DNA from: CAZSAK01 sp964605155
Lineage (GTDB): Bacteria; Pseudomonadota; Gammaproteobacteria; SZUA-140
Reading direction: 5' to 3'
DNA: 64,000 bases
Assembly (NCBI GenBank): GCA_964605155.1
Contig: CAZSAK010000005.1
Location: forward strand, 59,924-123,923
Positions 52,149-59,825 of this stretch are shown piece after piece. Position 1 is the first letter of the stretch; every line of letters starts with the position of its first letter. The notes under the pieces were generated by a model. It worked only from the letters and a program-made list of their open reading frames with translations, searched no databases and was not told the DNA's origin. The position numbers and the translations under genes are program-made.

Positions 52149-54614
52149 ATGAAACATATAGAGTTTGCCATTGAAGGGATGACCTGCGCCACCTGTTCGA
52201 GCCGCGTCGAAAAGGCGCTCTGCAAACTGCCGGGCATCAGCGATGCAACGGTAAATCTGGCTACCGACCGTGCCAGTCTTGATCTTGATGAAACGCAGCT
52301 TGCAACGCAACGCGTGATCGATACGGTAAGTGAGACCGGTTATACGCCGGTCATCGATGACTATGAAACAGGTGTTGGCGGCATGACCTGCGCGTCATGT
52401 TCCTCCCGGGTGGAAAAGGCGCTCAATAAATTACCCGCTGTCGTCACAGCGAATGTCAACCTGGCGACTGAACGCGCCACGGTACGATATTTGCCCGCCA
52501 TGCTGACCCACGGTGATATCGACCAGGCCATCAAGGATGCCGGATACGAGCCGCGCCCGTTGAAAGAGGTCAGTGCAGATGAAGCAGATCGTACATCTAT
52601 CCTGCATGATTCGGCACTGCAGGCAATGCGGCGTCACCTCACCTGGTCGGTTATCCTCACGATACCGGTACTGATATTTTCCATGGGCCGTGAATTTATC
52701 CCCGGTCTTGCACCGTTAATGCATTCACTGGGCCCTGACTACTTCTGGAACGGTTGTGAAGCGATCCTCACAACAATGGTCCTGTTCGGGCCCGGCAGAC
52801 GATTCTTCCGTCCGGGGTGGATCGCGTATCGACATCTATCTCCGGACATGAACAGCCTCGTCATGACGGGGACCGGCGCTGCCTGGGCATACAGTCTCAC
52901 GGTACTCCTGTTGCCCGGTTTATTCCCCCCGGAGGCGCGTAATCTGTATTTTGATTCGGCTGCAGTGATTGTTACGGTGATCCTGTTCGGTAAATACCTT
53001 GAAGAGATTGCTAAGGGACGCACCTCCGGCGCGATCAGGAAACTGATTGGTCTGCAGTCAAAGACGGCGCGTGTTATCCGTGATGGCCGGGAGGAGGAGG
53101 TAGCGATTGCGAGTGTCCATCCCGGAGATCTGATTATCGTCCGCCCGGGCGAACGTATCCCTGTCGATGGAAAGATACGTGAAGGGGACAGCTATATCGA
53201 TGAATCCATGCTGACCGGTGAACCTGTGCCGGTCTCCAAGCAGCCCGGTGACGAGGTTGTAGGCGCGACAGTAAACCAGTATGGCGTGTTGCAGATCGAG
53301 GCTACACAGGTTGGTAAACAGACGGTACTGGCACAGATCATCCGCATGGTTGAACGTGCGCAAGGGTCGAAGTTGCCTATTCAGGGCCTGGCTGACAGGG
53401 TAGTACGGATATTTACACCGCTGGTCATCCTGATTGCAGTGGTGACATTCAGCGTATGGCTGTCTCTTGGACCGCCTCCCGCGATTACCCTGGCACTGGT
53501 AAGCGCCGTTGCAGTACTGGTGGTTGCCTGCCCCTGCGCCATGGGGCTGGCAACGCCGGCCGCCATCATGGTGGGAAGCGGCCGCGCCGCAGAACTGGGT
53601 GTGTTATACCGCAAGGGTGAAGCCCTGGAATTCCTGTCCCATATCGACACGGTCGTCTTCGACAAGACCGGCACCCTGACCGAAGGCCATCCTGCACTGA
53701 CTGATTTACATAGCGTAGATGGCAATGATGATGAGGCACTGAGGCTGGCCGCAACGCTCGAGCAGGGCAGCGAGCATCCGCTTGCACGGGCAATTGTGGC
53801 TACTGCCAGGGAACGGAATCTGGAATTATCGGATACCGGAAATTTTGAGGCCATTCCGGGTTACGGTGTCAGGGCACAGGTCAATAACCAAACGGTTTTA
53901 CTGGGCGCACTACGCCTCATGCAACGTGAAGGCGTCAACACAGATAAACTTTCGGAACATGCAACGGAGTTCAGCGCCCGCGGCAGTACGACCGTGTATC
54001 TTGCAGTCAAGGGTGAATTGATCGCCATCTTTGCCATATCCGATCCACTCAAGGAAGAATCAGCACGGGTCGTCGCAGCGCTGAAAGAGCAGGGCTTGCA
54101 TGTGGTGATGATCACAGGAGACAACAGCCATACCGCAAACGCGATCGCGCAACAGGCGGGGATATCGGATATACGGGCTGAAGTATTGCCAGACGGCAAG
54201 ATAACCGCCATCAGGGAAATACAGAGACAGGGCCACAAGGTAGCCTTTGTCGGCGATGGTATCAATGACGCCCCTGCACTTGCCCAGGCGGATGTCGGGA
54301 TCGCTGTCGGCTCCGGAACCGATATCGCCATTGAGGCAGCCGATGTGACACTTACACGTGGCGATCTCAGCGGTGTGGTAACTGCATTGCGAGTGGCCGA
54401 CAGAACCATGAGCACCATTCGGGGAAACCTGTTCTGGGCGTTTTTCTATAACATCCTGTTGATCCCGATTGCCGCGGGTGTGCTGTATCCGGGATTCGGC
54501 ATACACCTTAATCCCATGGTTGCGGGCGTCGCCATGGGCCTTTCAAGTCTGTTCGTTGTAACCAACAGCCTGCGGCTGCGCGGCATGCAGGGGTATGAAT
54601 CTGCGAAAACATAG
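52149..54614 (+). CDS. copA: Copper-exporting P1B-type ATPase CopA
   Basis: Pumps Cu(I) out of the cytoplasm, 821 residues. Two N-terminal metal-binding domains have GMTCATCSSRVEKAL (C13, C16) and GMTCASCSSRVEKAL (C81, C84). Eight membrane helices are expected, with CPC in VVACPCAMGLATPAA near residue 461. Catalytic parts are the actuator MLTGEPVPV, phosphorylated Asp in FDKTGTLTEG near 504, SEHPLARAI and GDGINDAPALAQADVGIAVG. It is full length with every marker. copZ follows 12 bp later. Confidence 0.96.
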   Translation: MKHIEFAIEGMTCATCSSRVEKALCKLPGISDATVNLATDRASLDLDETQLATQRVIDTVSETGYTPVIDDYETGVGGMTCASCSSRVEKALNKLPAVVTANVNLATERATVRYLPAMLTHGDIDQAIKDAGYEPRPLKEVSADEADRTSILHDSALQAMRRHLTWSVILTIPVLIFSMGREFIPGLAPLMHSLGPDYFWNGCEAILTTMVLFGPGRRFFRPGWIAYRHLSPDMNSLVMTGTGAAWAYSLTVLLLPGLFPPEARNLYFDSAAVIVTVILFGKYLEEIAKGRTSGAIRKLIGLQSKTARVIRDGREEEVAIASVHPGDLIIVRPGERIPVDGKIREGDSYIDESMLTGEPVPVSKQPGDEVVGATVNQYGVLQIEATQVGKQTVLAQIIRMVERAQGSKLPIQGLADRVVRIFTPLVILIAVVTFSVWLSLGPPPAITLALVSAVAVLVVACPCAMGLATPAAIMVGSGRAAELGVLYRKGEALEFLSHIDTVVFDKTGTLTEGHPALTDLHSVDGNDDEALRLAATLEQGSEHPLARAIVATARERNLELSDTGNFEAIPGYGVRAQVNNQTVLLGALRLMQREGVNTDKLSEHATEFSARGSTTVYLAVKGELIAIFAISDPLKEESARVVAALKEQGLHVVMITGDNSHTANAIAQQAGISDIRAEVLPDGKITAIREIQRQGHKVAFVGDGINDAPALAQADVGIAVGSGTDIAIEAADVTLTRGDLSGVVTALRVADRTMSTIRGNLFWAFFYNILLIPIAAGVLYPGFGIHLNPMVAGVAMGLSSLFVVTNSLRLRGMQGYESAKT

Positions 54615-54626
54615 TAAGGAGGTCGA

Positions 54627-54827
54627 ATGGAAACCAGGATCAAAGTGACGGGCATGACCTGTAATCATTGTGTCGGGGCTGTCACCAGGGCCCTTGAAGG
54701 CGTGCCCGGCGTGGAACGGGCTGAGGTCAGTCTGGAGACCGGTCAGGCGCTGGTGGAGGGTGATGCAGAGATCAGCCTGTTACTGAATGCCATTAAAGAA
54801 GAAGGCTATGAGGCCCGGCCATTATAA
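54627..54827 (+). CDS. copZ: Copper chaperone CopZ (heavy-metal-associated domain)
   Basis: Single HMA domain of 66 residues that carries Cu(I) to CopA. The binding motif is VTGMTCNHCVGAVTRAL, and the rest keeps the beta-alpha-beta pattern (GVERAEVSLETGQALVEG). A very strong AAGGAGG lies 5 nt before the ATG, so it is likely made in excess of CopA. It is convergent with the nikO gene, 13 bp apart, with no terminator seen between. Confidence 0.93.
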   Translation: METRIKVTGMTCNHCVGAVTRALEGVPGVERAEVSLETGQALVEGDAEISLLLNAIKEEGYEARPL

Positions 54828-54840
54828 GCCAATCAAGTCA

Positions 54841-55989
54841 TTAGCTGGATCGTAACTTTTTCTGTTGCTCATCAGTTGGTGCTAGATGCCCTGATTCCTC
54901 ATCATGGTAATGGACTTGCCCGTCCTCAGCATGGGTATGAGGCCGTCCGTCATGATGATGCGTATCAGCAGGATCCTGATGCCCTGACTCGGGTTCGGTA
55001 CCGGCTTCAGCGTGTGAATGCGGGACACCATCATGGCTATGCGTGTGTTCTGCGCCTTGATGTCCGAGTTCATGCAGATGGTCATCATCCGAGGATTCAT
55101 GAAGGTGCTCATGCTCATGGGGATGCGCATGTATGTGTACATGTACGTGACCGGAATCATGAACATGTCGATGGGCATGAAGGAAATTGCCGATGATGGT
55201 CCGGTGTTCATCATTCATCTCTTCGACATGCAGCATGTCATGAAGCAGTTCATGCGTCATCAGTGCGAGGGGTAATTCAAGGTTATTTTCCTCGAGTAAT
55301 TTTCGATCGTAGAGGATGCTGGAAGTCGGGCCATCGGCGACAATCTTCCCGTCAGCCAGTACCAGGCAACGGCTGCACACTTCCAGTGCGATATCCAGGT
55401 CATGGGTACACAACAGCACCGTCTTACCGGTGCTATGCTGTAACCATTTGATGAGGTTGCGTCGATTAAGTGGATCCATATTGGTGGAGGGCTCATCGAA
55501 TACCAGAATATCAGGTTGATAGGAAAGTACCGTGGCCAGAGCCAGCCGTTTGCGCTCACCAAAAGACAGGTGAAAGGATGAGCGTTCCTCAAAACCCTGT
55601 AACCCTACGATTTCAAGGGCCTCCCTGACACGTGCCTCGATCTCGTTTTCTGGCAATCCAAGATTCAGTGGACCGAAGGCTACATCATCGAAAACGGTAG
55701 GGCAAAATAGCTGGTCATCAGGATCCTGGAACACGATACCTACCTTGCGTCGGATGTTCTTGAGGTTTTCACGCGAGATGACGGAACCGTCTATTTTTAC
55801 ATTACCAGACGTCGCCAGTTGGACACCGTTCAGGTGACTCATCAAGGTGGATTTTCCCGAGCCGTTGGCCCCGATCAATGCCACCTTTTCGCCGTGCGCA
55901 ATTGAACATTGAACACCCTTTAATACCTCATGGCCATCGGGGTAGGTAAAGAAAACATTATTAATTTCTATTGCGTGATTGTTACTCAT
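54841..55989 (-). CDS. nikO: ECF nickel/cobalt transporter ATPase with histidine-rich tail (NikO/CbiO)
   Basis: ATPase of an energy-coupling-factor metal importer. The ABC domain (about 1-240) has Walker A IGANGSGKSTLMSHLNG, Q-loop FQDPDDQLFC typical of CbiO, signature HLSFGERKRLALATVL, Walker B ILVFDEPSTNMDP and switch LCTHDLD. Residues 262-368 are an extra tail with 31 histidines, mostly as HxH and HDH-type runs. A plain CbiO ends near 270. The tail probably buffers or feeds nickel near the pump. It is the last gene of the nikL-M-Q-O run. Confidence 0.9.
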   Translation of the reverse strand: MSNNHAIEINNVFFTYPDGHEVLKGVQCSIAHGEKVALIGANGSGKSTLMSHLNGVQLATSGNVKIDGSVISRENLKNIRRKVGIVFQDPDDQLFCPTVFDDVAFGPLNLGLPENEIEARVREALEIVGLQGFEERSSFHLSFGERKRLALATVLSYQPDILVFDEPSTNMDPLNRRNLIKWLQHSTGKTVLLCTHDLDIALEVCSRCLVLADGKIVADGPTSSILYDRKLLEENNLELPLALMTHELLHDMLHVEEMNDEHRTIIGNFLHAHRHVHDSGHVHVHIHAHPHEHEHLHESSDDDHLHELGHQGAEHTHSHDGVPHSHAEAGTEPESGHQDPADTHHHDGRPHTHAEDGQVHYHDEESGHLAPTDEQQKKLRSS

Positions 55990-56019
55990 CTGTTTTCATC
56001 TCGATTTTAATATGGTTGT

Positions 56020-56808
56020 TTAGTACCAGCCGGCCTCCGCGTGAATGAACCCTCCACCGATATCAACTGTAAGTAGTCCCGCAGCCAATAGGATAGCAAA
56101 TGCTGCCTTTATCCAATCATAATAATTCGAATTGAATATCAGTAGAGAATGAAATTCGCCCTGATAGCCCTTGGACAGCATGGCATTATATACACGCTCT
56201 GTGCGTTCAAAACTGCGCACAAGTAATGTTCCTACAAAATTGCCAAAGGTGCGCAAAGTATAGCTATTGGTTTTAGGTATAAATCCCCGCACGCTCATAC
56301 TGACACGCATACGATGCATTTCATCAAGGAATGTAAAGGTATAGCGATATGTAAACAGCAGCATTTGTATTAGTATGCTCGGACATTTAAGATGCTGTAG
56401 GGCGATCATAGATACATCAAAACGGCTGGATCCAAAGATAGCAATACTGGTCATTACGATTGCTGTTGCCTTAACGACAATCAGCGTGGCAAACCGCAGG
56501 CCTTCCCATGCAAAAGGCAGCCCGAGGAAATACGCGTTGCTTTCTCCAGGATATGTGAATGGCATAATAAGAAAGAAGGGCAGAAGAAATATCATAGCAC
56601 CCTCCAGACCATGAATAATAAACTGACGTGGCAGTTTGCTGATCATCAACAATACGACTGCTATTCCCAATGCTACAGCTGACATGGGCAGTGTCTTGAG
56701 CAATGCAACACCAATAATAAGCAGCCCAAGAGAAAAGATTTTCAGGCGGGGATCCCAGCGCTGTATCGGTGATCTGATATGGGCATAACGATCTATATCA
56801 AGCGGCAT
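56020..56808 (-). CDS. nikQ: ECF transporter T component (NikQ/CbiQ)
   Basis: Membrane coupling subunit of the nickel importer. I use ATG 56808 (262 residues), 2 bp after the nikM stop; the frame extends upstream but into nikM. MPLDIDRYAHIRSPIQRWDPRLKIF is the CbiQ opening (key RSPIQRWDPRLK), followed by several membrane helices and two coupling-helix motifs of the A-R-G type (SFERTERVYNAMLSKGYQG, and MRVSMSVRGFIPK). It lies between nikM and nikO. Confidence 0.9.
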   Translation of the reverse strand: MPLDIDRYAHIRSPIQRWDPRLKIFSLGLLIIGVALLKTLPMSAVALGIAVVLLMISKLPRQFIIHGLEGAMIFLLPFFLIMPFTYPGESNAYFLGLPFAWEGLRFATLIVVKATAIVMTSIAIFGSSRFDVSMIALQHLKCPSILIQMLLFTYRYTFTFLDEMHRMRVSMSVRGFIPKTNSYTLRTFGNFVGTLLVRSFERTERVYNAMLSKGYQGEFHSLLIFNSNYYDWIKAAFAILLAAGLLTVDIGGGFIHAEAGWY

Positions 56809-56810
56809 GG

Positions 56811-57449
56811 CTAGACAGGTGAGGTTGTTGCGGTCTGAGTACCGGAAATCTGGCCCGCGAGTATCTCGGGCTTGACACGCTTGAGAAACCCGGCGCAAGT
56901 ACCTACCACAATTGCTTCAATGATGATCACAGGAATATGCGCAGCTAGGACATAGTAGGCTGTGCCTGTAAACGCTTCGCCAGTGGTGATCAGCGCAAGT
57001 GCCAGAATTATTCCAGAACTGGCTACGCCAGTAGCGCCTGCCAATGCTCCGAAAATAACTTCTTTCTTGGCGGAATGAACGCGATTTCTCAACTGCCATA
57101 CCATATAGGCAAGCAATCCACCTCCACCCATCATAAGGGCATTGACCCCTATAACAGTCACGCCACCATGACCAAATAAAATAGCCTGTAATATCAGCCC
57201 CAGTAAAATAGCGGGAAAGGCGCGCCAGCCCAGTACAACTCCCGCCAATCCATTCAGGATAAGATGAACACTTGTTGGGCCAATAGGAACATGAATGAGG
57301 GAAGAAACAAAAAACACTGCAGTGATTACAGAAATTTTAGGGATTTCCGCCAGGTCCATTTTCCGCACGGTAGCGATAGCCAGTACCGTGGTGGCGGCGA
57401 AGCCTGATATCAATACGGGAGGAGAAAGAACACCATCAGAGATATGCAT
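56811..57449 (-). CDS. nikM: ECF transporter substrate-binding membrane protein NikM/CbiM
   Basis: Metal-selective S component, 212 residues with about seven membrane helices. The free N-terminus MHISDG puts Met1 and His2 in the metal site, as in NikM/CbiM structures; H53 and H62 in LIHVPIGPTSVHLILNG are the other conserved His residues. GLVLGWRAFPAILLGLILQAILFGHGG-like stretches (key GVVLGWRAFPAILLG) and GVNALMMGGGG follow. Nickel versus cobalt is not decided by sequence here, but the nearby NikR and lack of a cobalamin riboswitch favour nickel. Confidence 0.9.
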   Translation of the reverse strand: MHISDGVLSPPVLISGFAATTVLAIATVRKMDLAEIPKISVITAVFFVSSLIHVPIGPTSVHLILNGLAGVVLGWRAFPAILLGLILQAILFGHGGVTVIGVNALMMGGGGLLAYMVWQLRNRVHSAKKEVIFGALAGATGVASSGIILALALITTGEAFTGTAYYVLAAHIPVIIIEAIVVGTCAGFLKRVKPEILAGQISGTQTATTSPV

Positions 57450-57527
57450 TATTAGGACTCATAATAGGTATAAAGATTCTGATTTATGAAAGTATAGAGT
57501 GAAAAGTCAATATCACTAGGATTTCAA

Positions 57528-58178
57528 TTAATCGTTGATTTTCGCATCATGTACCATTCCTTTACGCGCTTTCAGATAAAATACAACACCCAGCACACCG
57601 AAGATAAAACCAATCCCGCCGACAATGGAAGTAAATCCACGTTCCTCTTTCATTTCAGACACTTCTCTCATCAGAGGTTTGATTGCCTGACCGACTGCAC
57701 GTTCCACAACTTTATGAAGTTCGTCGTTTGATATGGCCTCAAGTCCGGATGATGATGAGGAAATATCTGACGATTCGTTCATGGACTCATCAACCGAGTC
57801 TTCTGCATTGGTCTGCTCAGGACTGCTCATAGCGACATCATCAGATAATTCGCTTGCCTTGATAACATATTCAGTCCGATGTCCCATACCTGCATTGAGG
57901 ACAACATGAAGGTTGGTTTTCTGAGGTATGGGAAAACTGAACTGACCATTCTCATCCGTGGTTCCCTGCAATAATTGTTTTCCATCTGGATCGAATACCG
58001 TAACAGTACTGTTCTGGGCCTTGTTCCCGTCGGAGAAATATCCTTCGATAAAAATTGTTGATCCTTCGGAATAAGCGAACATATTAACCTTATGAGCGTA
58101 TGCATCCGGGTTATGTAACAGTGTTATGGTCAGGCCCAGGGCAGTGGCCAGAAGAAAATTGAATAGTTTTGAAGTCAT
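57528..58178 (-). CDS. nikL: NikL-like auxiliary component of the nickel ECF transporter
   Basis: Protein of 216 residues from ATG 58178. The signal peptide ends DAYA, and the mature part begins with His (H29) in AHKVNMFAYSEG. An Ig-like periplasmic domain (about 29-115) has GYFSDGNKAQNSTVTVFDPDG, TTDENGQFSFPIP and NAGMGHRTEYV. A Ser/Glu-rich linker and one C-terminal membrane helix (about 187-206, IVGGIGFIFGVLGVVFYLK) follow. Such NikL/NikN-like partners are needed by NikM transporters. A NikR-type site lies 37 bp upstream. It begins the nikL-nikM-nikQ-nikO run. Confidence 0.85.
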   Translation of the reverse strand: MTSKLFNFLLATALGLTITLLHNPDAYAHKVNMFAYSEGSTIFIEGYFSDGNKAQNSTVTVFDPDGKQLLQGTTDENGQFSFPIPQKTNLHVVLNAGMGHRTEYVIKASELSDDVAMSSPEQTNAEDSVDESMNESSDISSSSSGLEAISNDELHKVVERAVGQAIKPLMREVSEMKEERGFTSIVGGIGFIFGVLGVVFYLKARKGMVHDAKIND

Positions 58179-58214
58179 TTTTATAAATCCCGTGTCAAGA
58201 GCGACATCGACATA

Positions 58215-58241
58215 ATAACACAAATATCAAATTCGTAACAC
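58215..58241 (-). promoter_or_regulatory. NikR-type operator upstream of nikL
   Basis: On the plus strand ATAACAC (58215-58221) and GTAACAC (58235-58241) stand as direct repeats with 13 bp between, so their starts are 20 bp apart. The site lies 37 bp upstream of nikL and in the spacer after nikR. The same half-site appears in the nikR upstream region and in the array at 59467-59524. Binding by NikR is inferred. Confidence 0.65.
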
Positions 58242-58370
58242 ATTGTTTTCCATAGTGATCAACCGGTAATGTACACTTTTTCATATGGTCGTTTTCAATA
58301 TATTGCTTATGTAAACACAGTAAACGTGTTTTGACTTAATAGCAGGAGATTGTTACGCCATGGATCAGAT

Positions 58371-58823
58371 TTAATGATGATGTTCGACTACCTTAGAGGG
58401 GATGATTTTACCAGTCGTCGTCATGCTCAATTTGCCGTGCTTAACTCCTCGGGTCCCAACCAGTTTGTCGGCAAAGGTCTGTACAACATGAGCCTTGCCC
58501 TTGACTACGAGGACCTCGAGACAATTGTGATGATCCAGGTGAACATGCAGGACAGCGCGGATCTCACCATCGAACGAATGCTGTAGATGCGTCAATTTAC
58601 TGCTCAAATCGCGAGTATGATGATCGTAAACGATACTTAAGGTACCGACGGTTTCCTCGTCGCCAGTCCACTCCTGATCAACCAGGTCATCACGAATCAG
58701 GTCCCTGATTGCTTCAGAGCGATTGGCATAACCCTTCTCATGGATCCGCTTGTCAAAACGTTCCAACAGACTGTCCTCGATGGATACACCAAAACGAACC
58801 AGCTCAGTCATTTTTTTGTTCAT
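58371..58823 (-). CDS. nikR: Nickel-responsive regulator NikR
   Basis: Ribbon-helix-helix repressor with a C-terminal ACT-like nickel domain, 150 residues. The N-terminus has LVRFGVSIEDSLLERFD and YANRSEAIRDLIRD. The nickel ligands known from E. coli NikR (H76, H87, H89, C95) map to H82, H93, H95 and C101 in LQHSFDGEIRAVLHVHLDHHNC, all present with the same spacing. The protein ends VVEHHH. It lies upstream of nikL and is separately preceded by a candidate operator, so it is probably autoregulated. Confidence 0.95.
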   Translation of the reverse strand: MNKKMTELVRFGVSIEDSLLERFDKRIHEKGYANRSEAIRDLIRDDLVDQEWTGDEETVGTLSIVYDHHTRDLSSKLTHLQHSFDGEIRAVLHVHLDHHNCLEVLVVKGKAHVVQTFADKLVGTRGVKHGKLSMTTTGKIIPSKVVEHHH

Positions 58824-58845
58824 CCGAAAATATTAATCTCAACTA

Positions 58846-58873
58846 GTAACACGAATTACAAAAATTATAACAC
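58846..58873 (-). promoter_or_regulatory. NikR-type operator upstream of nikR
   Basis: GTAACAC (58846-58852) and ATAACAC (58867-58873) stand as direct repeats with 14 bp between, 23 bp upstream of the nikR start. The half-sites are the same as at nikL and in the array near 59500. Negative autoregulation by NikR is inferred. Confidence 0.6.
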
Positions 58874-59054
58874 AATAATTGGATTATAACTATCCTGAAA
58901 TCAGTTTTAATGCGGGGAATATGAGGTTGGCGGGCGATATGATGAGTGGTCTTCAACAACCTCTTGATTATCAAAGGATAGCAATTCAGGACACAGAATG
59001 CGGGATGCTTTCTTGCTCTGATGAATCTTCAAGATTCATCGATTTATCATAATC

Positions 59055-59101
59055 ATAACTGGCCCGTATGCTCTCTGATAAGGATTATACGGGCCAGTTA
59101 T
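59055..59101 (-). terminator. Long perfect hairpin after the histidine-rich gene
   Basis: ATAACTGGCCCGTAT (59055-59069) is perfectly complementary to ATACGGGCCAGTTAT (59087-59101) over 15 bp, with a 17-nt loop. It starts 37 nt after the stop of the minus-strand histidine-rich gene. No long T-run follows on that strand, so it may terminate weakly or stabilise the 3' end. A second hairpin (59020-59040) follows. Confidence 0.65.
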
Positions 59102-59137
59102 TGTATTTGTCATAGAATGGATATAGACATATGAGGC

Positions 59138-59419
59138 TTATTTATGGTCATGCTGATGGGGTTCCTTTGCATGATTCGAGTGGGAATGTTCATGTTCCTC
59201 CTGCGCTAAGTCCTTGTCAGTATGACTATGTTCGTGTTTCCCAGTGTCACCACCTGGATGCTGATGGCCATGGCTGTGTTCATGAGCATGTGGATGATTG
59301 TGTTCATGCCGGTGTGTATGGCTATGCTCCTGTTCCCCATGTTTGTGGCTATGTTCATGCTCATGAGTGTGAGTGTGTTCGTGTTCGTGTTCATGCTCAT
59401 GTGAATGTTTTTCTTCCAT
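59138..59419 (-). CDS. Histidine-rich metal-binding protein
   Basis: Protein of 93 residues with 34 histidines (37%), arranged mostly as HEH, HSH and HTH repeats, the rest mainly E, K, S, T, Q and G. There is no signal peptide and no other domain. It resembles in kind the Hpn proteins of Helicobacter and the His tails of HypB and SlyD, which hold nickel in the cytoplasm. Two in-frame ATGs exist (59431 and 59419). GGAGG lies 5 nt before 59419 and overlaps the first ATG, so I use 59419. The promoter array at 59467-59524 lies 48 bp upstream. Storage or detoxification of nickel is an inference. Confidence 0.85.
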   Translation of the reverse strand: MEEKHSHEHEHEHEHTHTHEHEHSHKHGEQEHSHTHRHEHNHPHAHEHSHGHQHPGGDTGKHEHSHTDKDLAQEEHEHSHSNHAKEPHQHDHK

Positions 59420-59466
59420 TTTATCCTCCATTTAAGTGGTTGGTACAAAGAAAGCTAGAAAAATAA

Positions 59467-59524
59467 GTAACACGAATGTTGACGTTGTAACACCAATGTG
59501 TTACTATGTCAATATTCGTGTTAC
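59467..59524. promoter_or_regulatory. Four-half-site NikR-type operator array over divergent promoters
   Basis: Half-sites are GTAACAC (59467-59473), GTAACAC (59487-59493), GTGTTAC (59498-59504) and GTGTTAC (59518-59524), with spacers of 13, 4 and 13 bp. The two 27-bp arms are inverted copies matching at 24 of 27 positions. The plus promoter is TTGACG (59479-59484), 17 bp, TACTAT (59502-59507), toward the 60-residue ORF. The minus promoter is TTGACA (59512-59507), 17 bp, TACAAC (59489-59484), toward the histidine-rich gene. The promoters overlap completely, so one bound regulator would block both. Confidence 0.75.
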
Positions 59525-59586
59525 GGTATATATGGCTCGACACGATGATTCATAACTCATCAACAAGTTATACAGAGGAGTTACTA

Positions 59587-59769
59587 ATGGCATGTGATAT
59601 GACCTATTTTCAATCATGTAATAGCAATAATGGGTATCGTCCATTTATACCTGTGGTTAAGAAGAACGACATCCGGCCGATAATCCAGCCTGCCAGCAAG
59701 TTGGTCATCGTTTGCAGGTGTGCCTGTAGATACATGCAGGCCGTATCCGGAGGTTTGCACGCCACTTGA
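59587..59769 (+). CDS. Small cysteine-containing protein, unknown, in the nickel regulon
   Basis: I do not recognise this protein. The 60 residues have Cys at 3, 11, 43, 45 and 47, the last three as CRCAC, plus Tyr, Met and one His. There is no signal peptide or membrane helix. AGAGGAG lies 6 nt before the ATG, a very strong ribosome site. The operator array at 59467-59524 controls it, and the porin gene follows 56 bp after its stop. A metal-binding role is suggested by the cysteines and the regulon, but could also be a chance ORF; the ribosome site argues it is translated. Confidence 0.55.
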   Translation: MACDMTYFQSCNSNNGYRPFIPVVKKNDIRPIIQPASKLVIVCRCACRYMQAVSGGLHAT

Positions 59770-59825
59770 TAAAATAAATGCATTAATTATTTGTAATAAA
59801 TAACCTTAGAAAGGGGGGTATCGAA

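Larger units (their letters stand above)
58824..59137. other. 314-bp region between nikR and the histidine-rich gene
   Basis: No gene is supported. From nikR outward it holds the operator at 58846-58873, the nikR promoter, a 21-bp palindrome at 59020-59040 (GATGAATCTT, C, AAGATTCATC) and a long perfect hairpin at 59055-59101. The last two form the likely 3' end of the histidine-rich gene's transcript. Confidence 0.7.

Noticed and set aside
54876..55196. Plus-strand ORFs opposite the NikO histidine tail
   Set aside because: Antisense shadows of repetitive His codons; NikO is certain by its ABC motifs.
59138..59419. Short-period repeats in the histidine-rich gene taken as a CRISPR or tandem repeat array
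   Set aside because: The periodicity is that of two-codon HxH repeats inside a reading frame, without spacers or constant repeats.
59131..59466. Plus-strand ORF rich in His, Val and Cys opposite the histidine-rich gene
   Set aside because: It is the mirror of CAT/CAC-rich codons on the other strand; the minus-strand gene has the ribosome site, promoter and regular HxH repeats.
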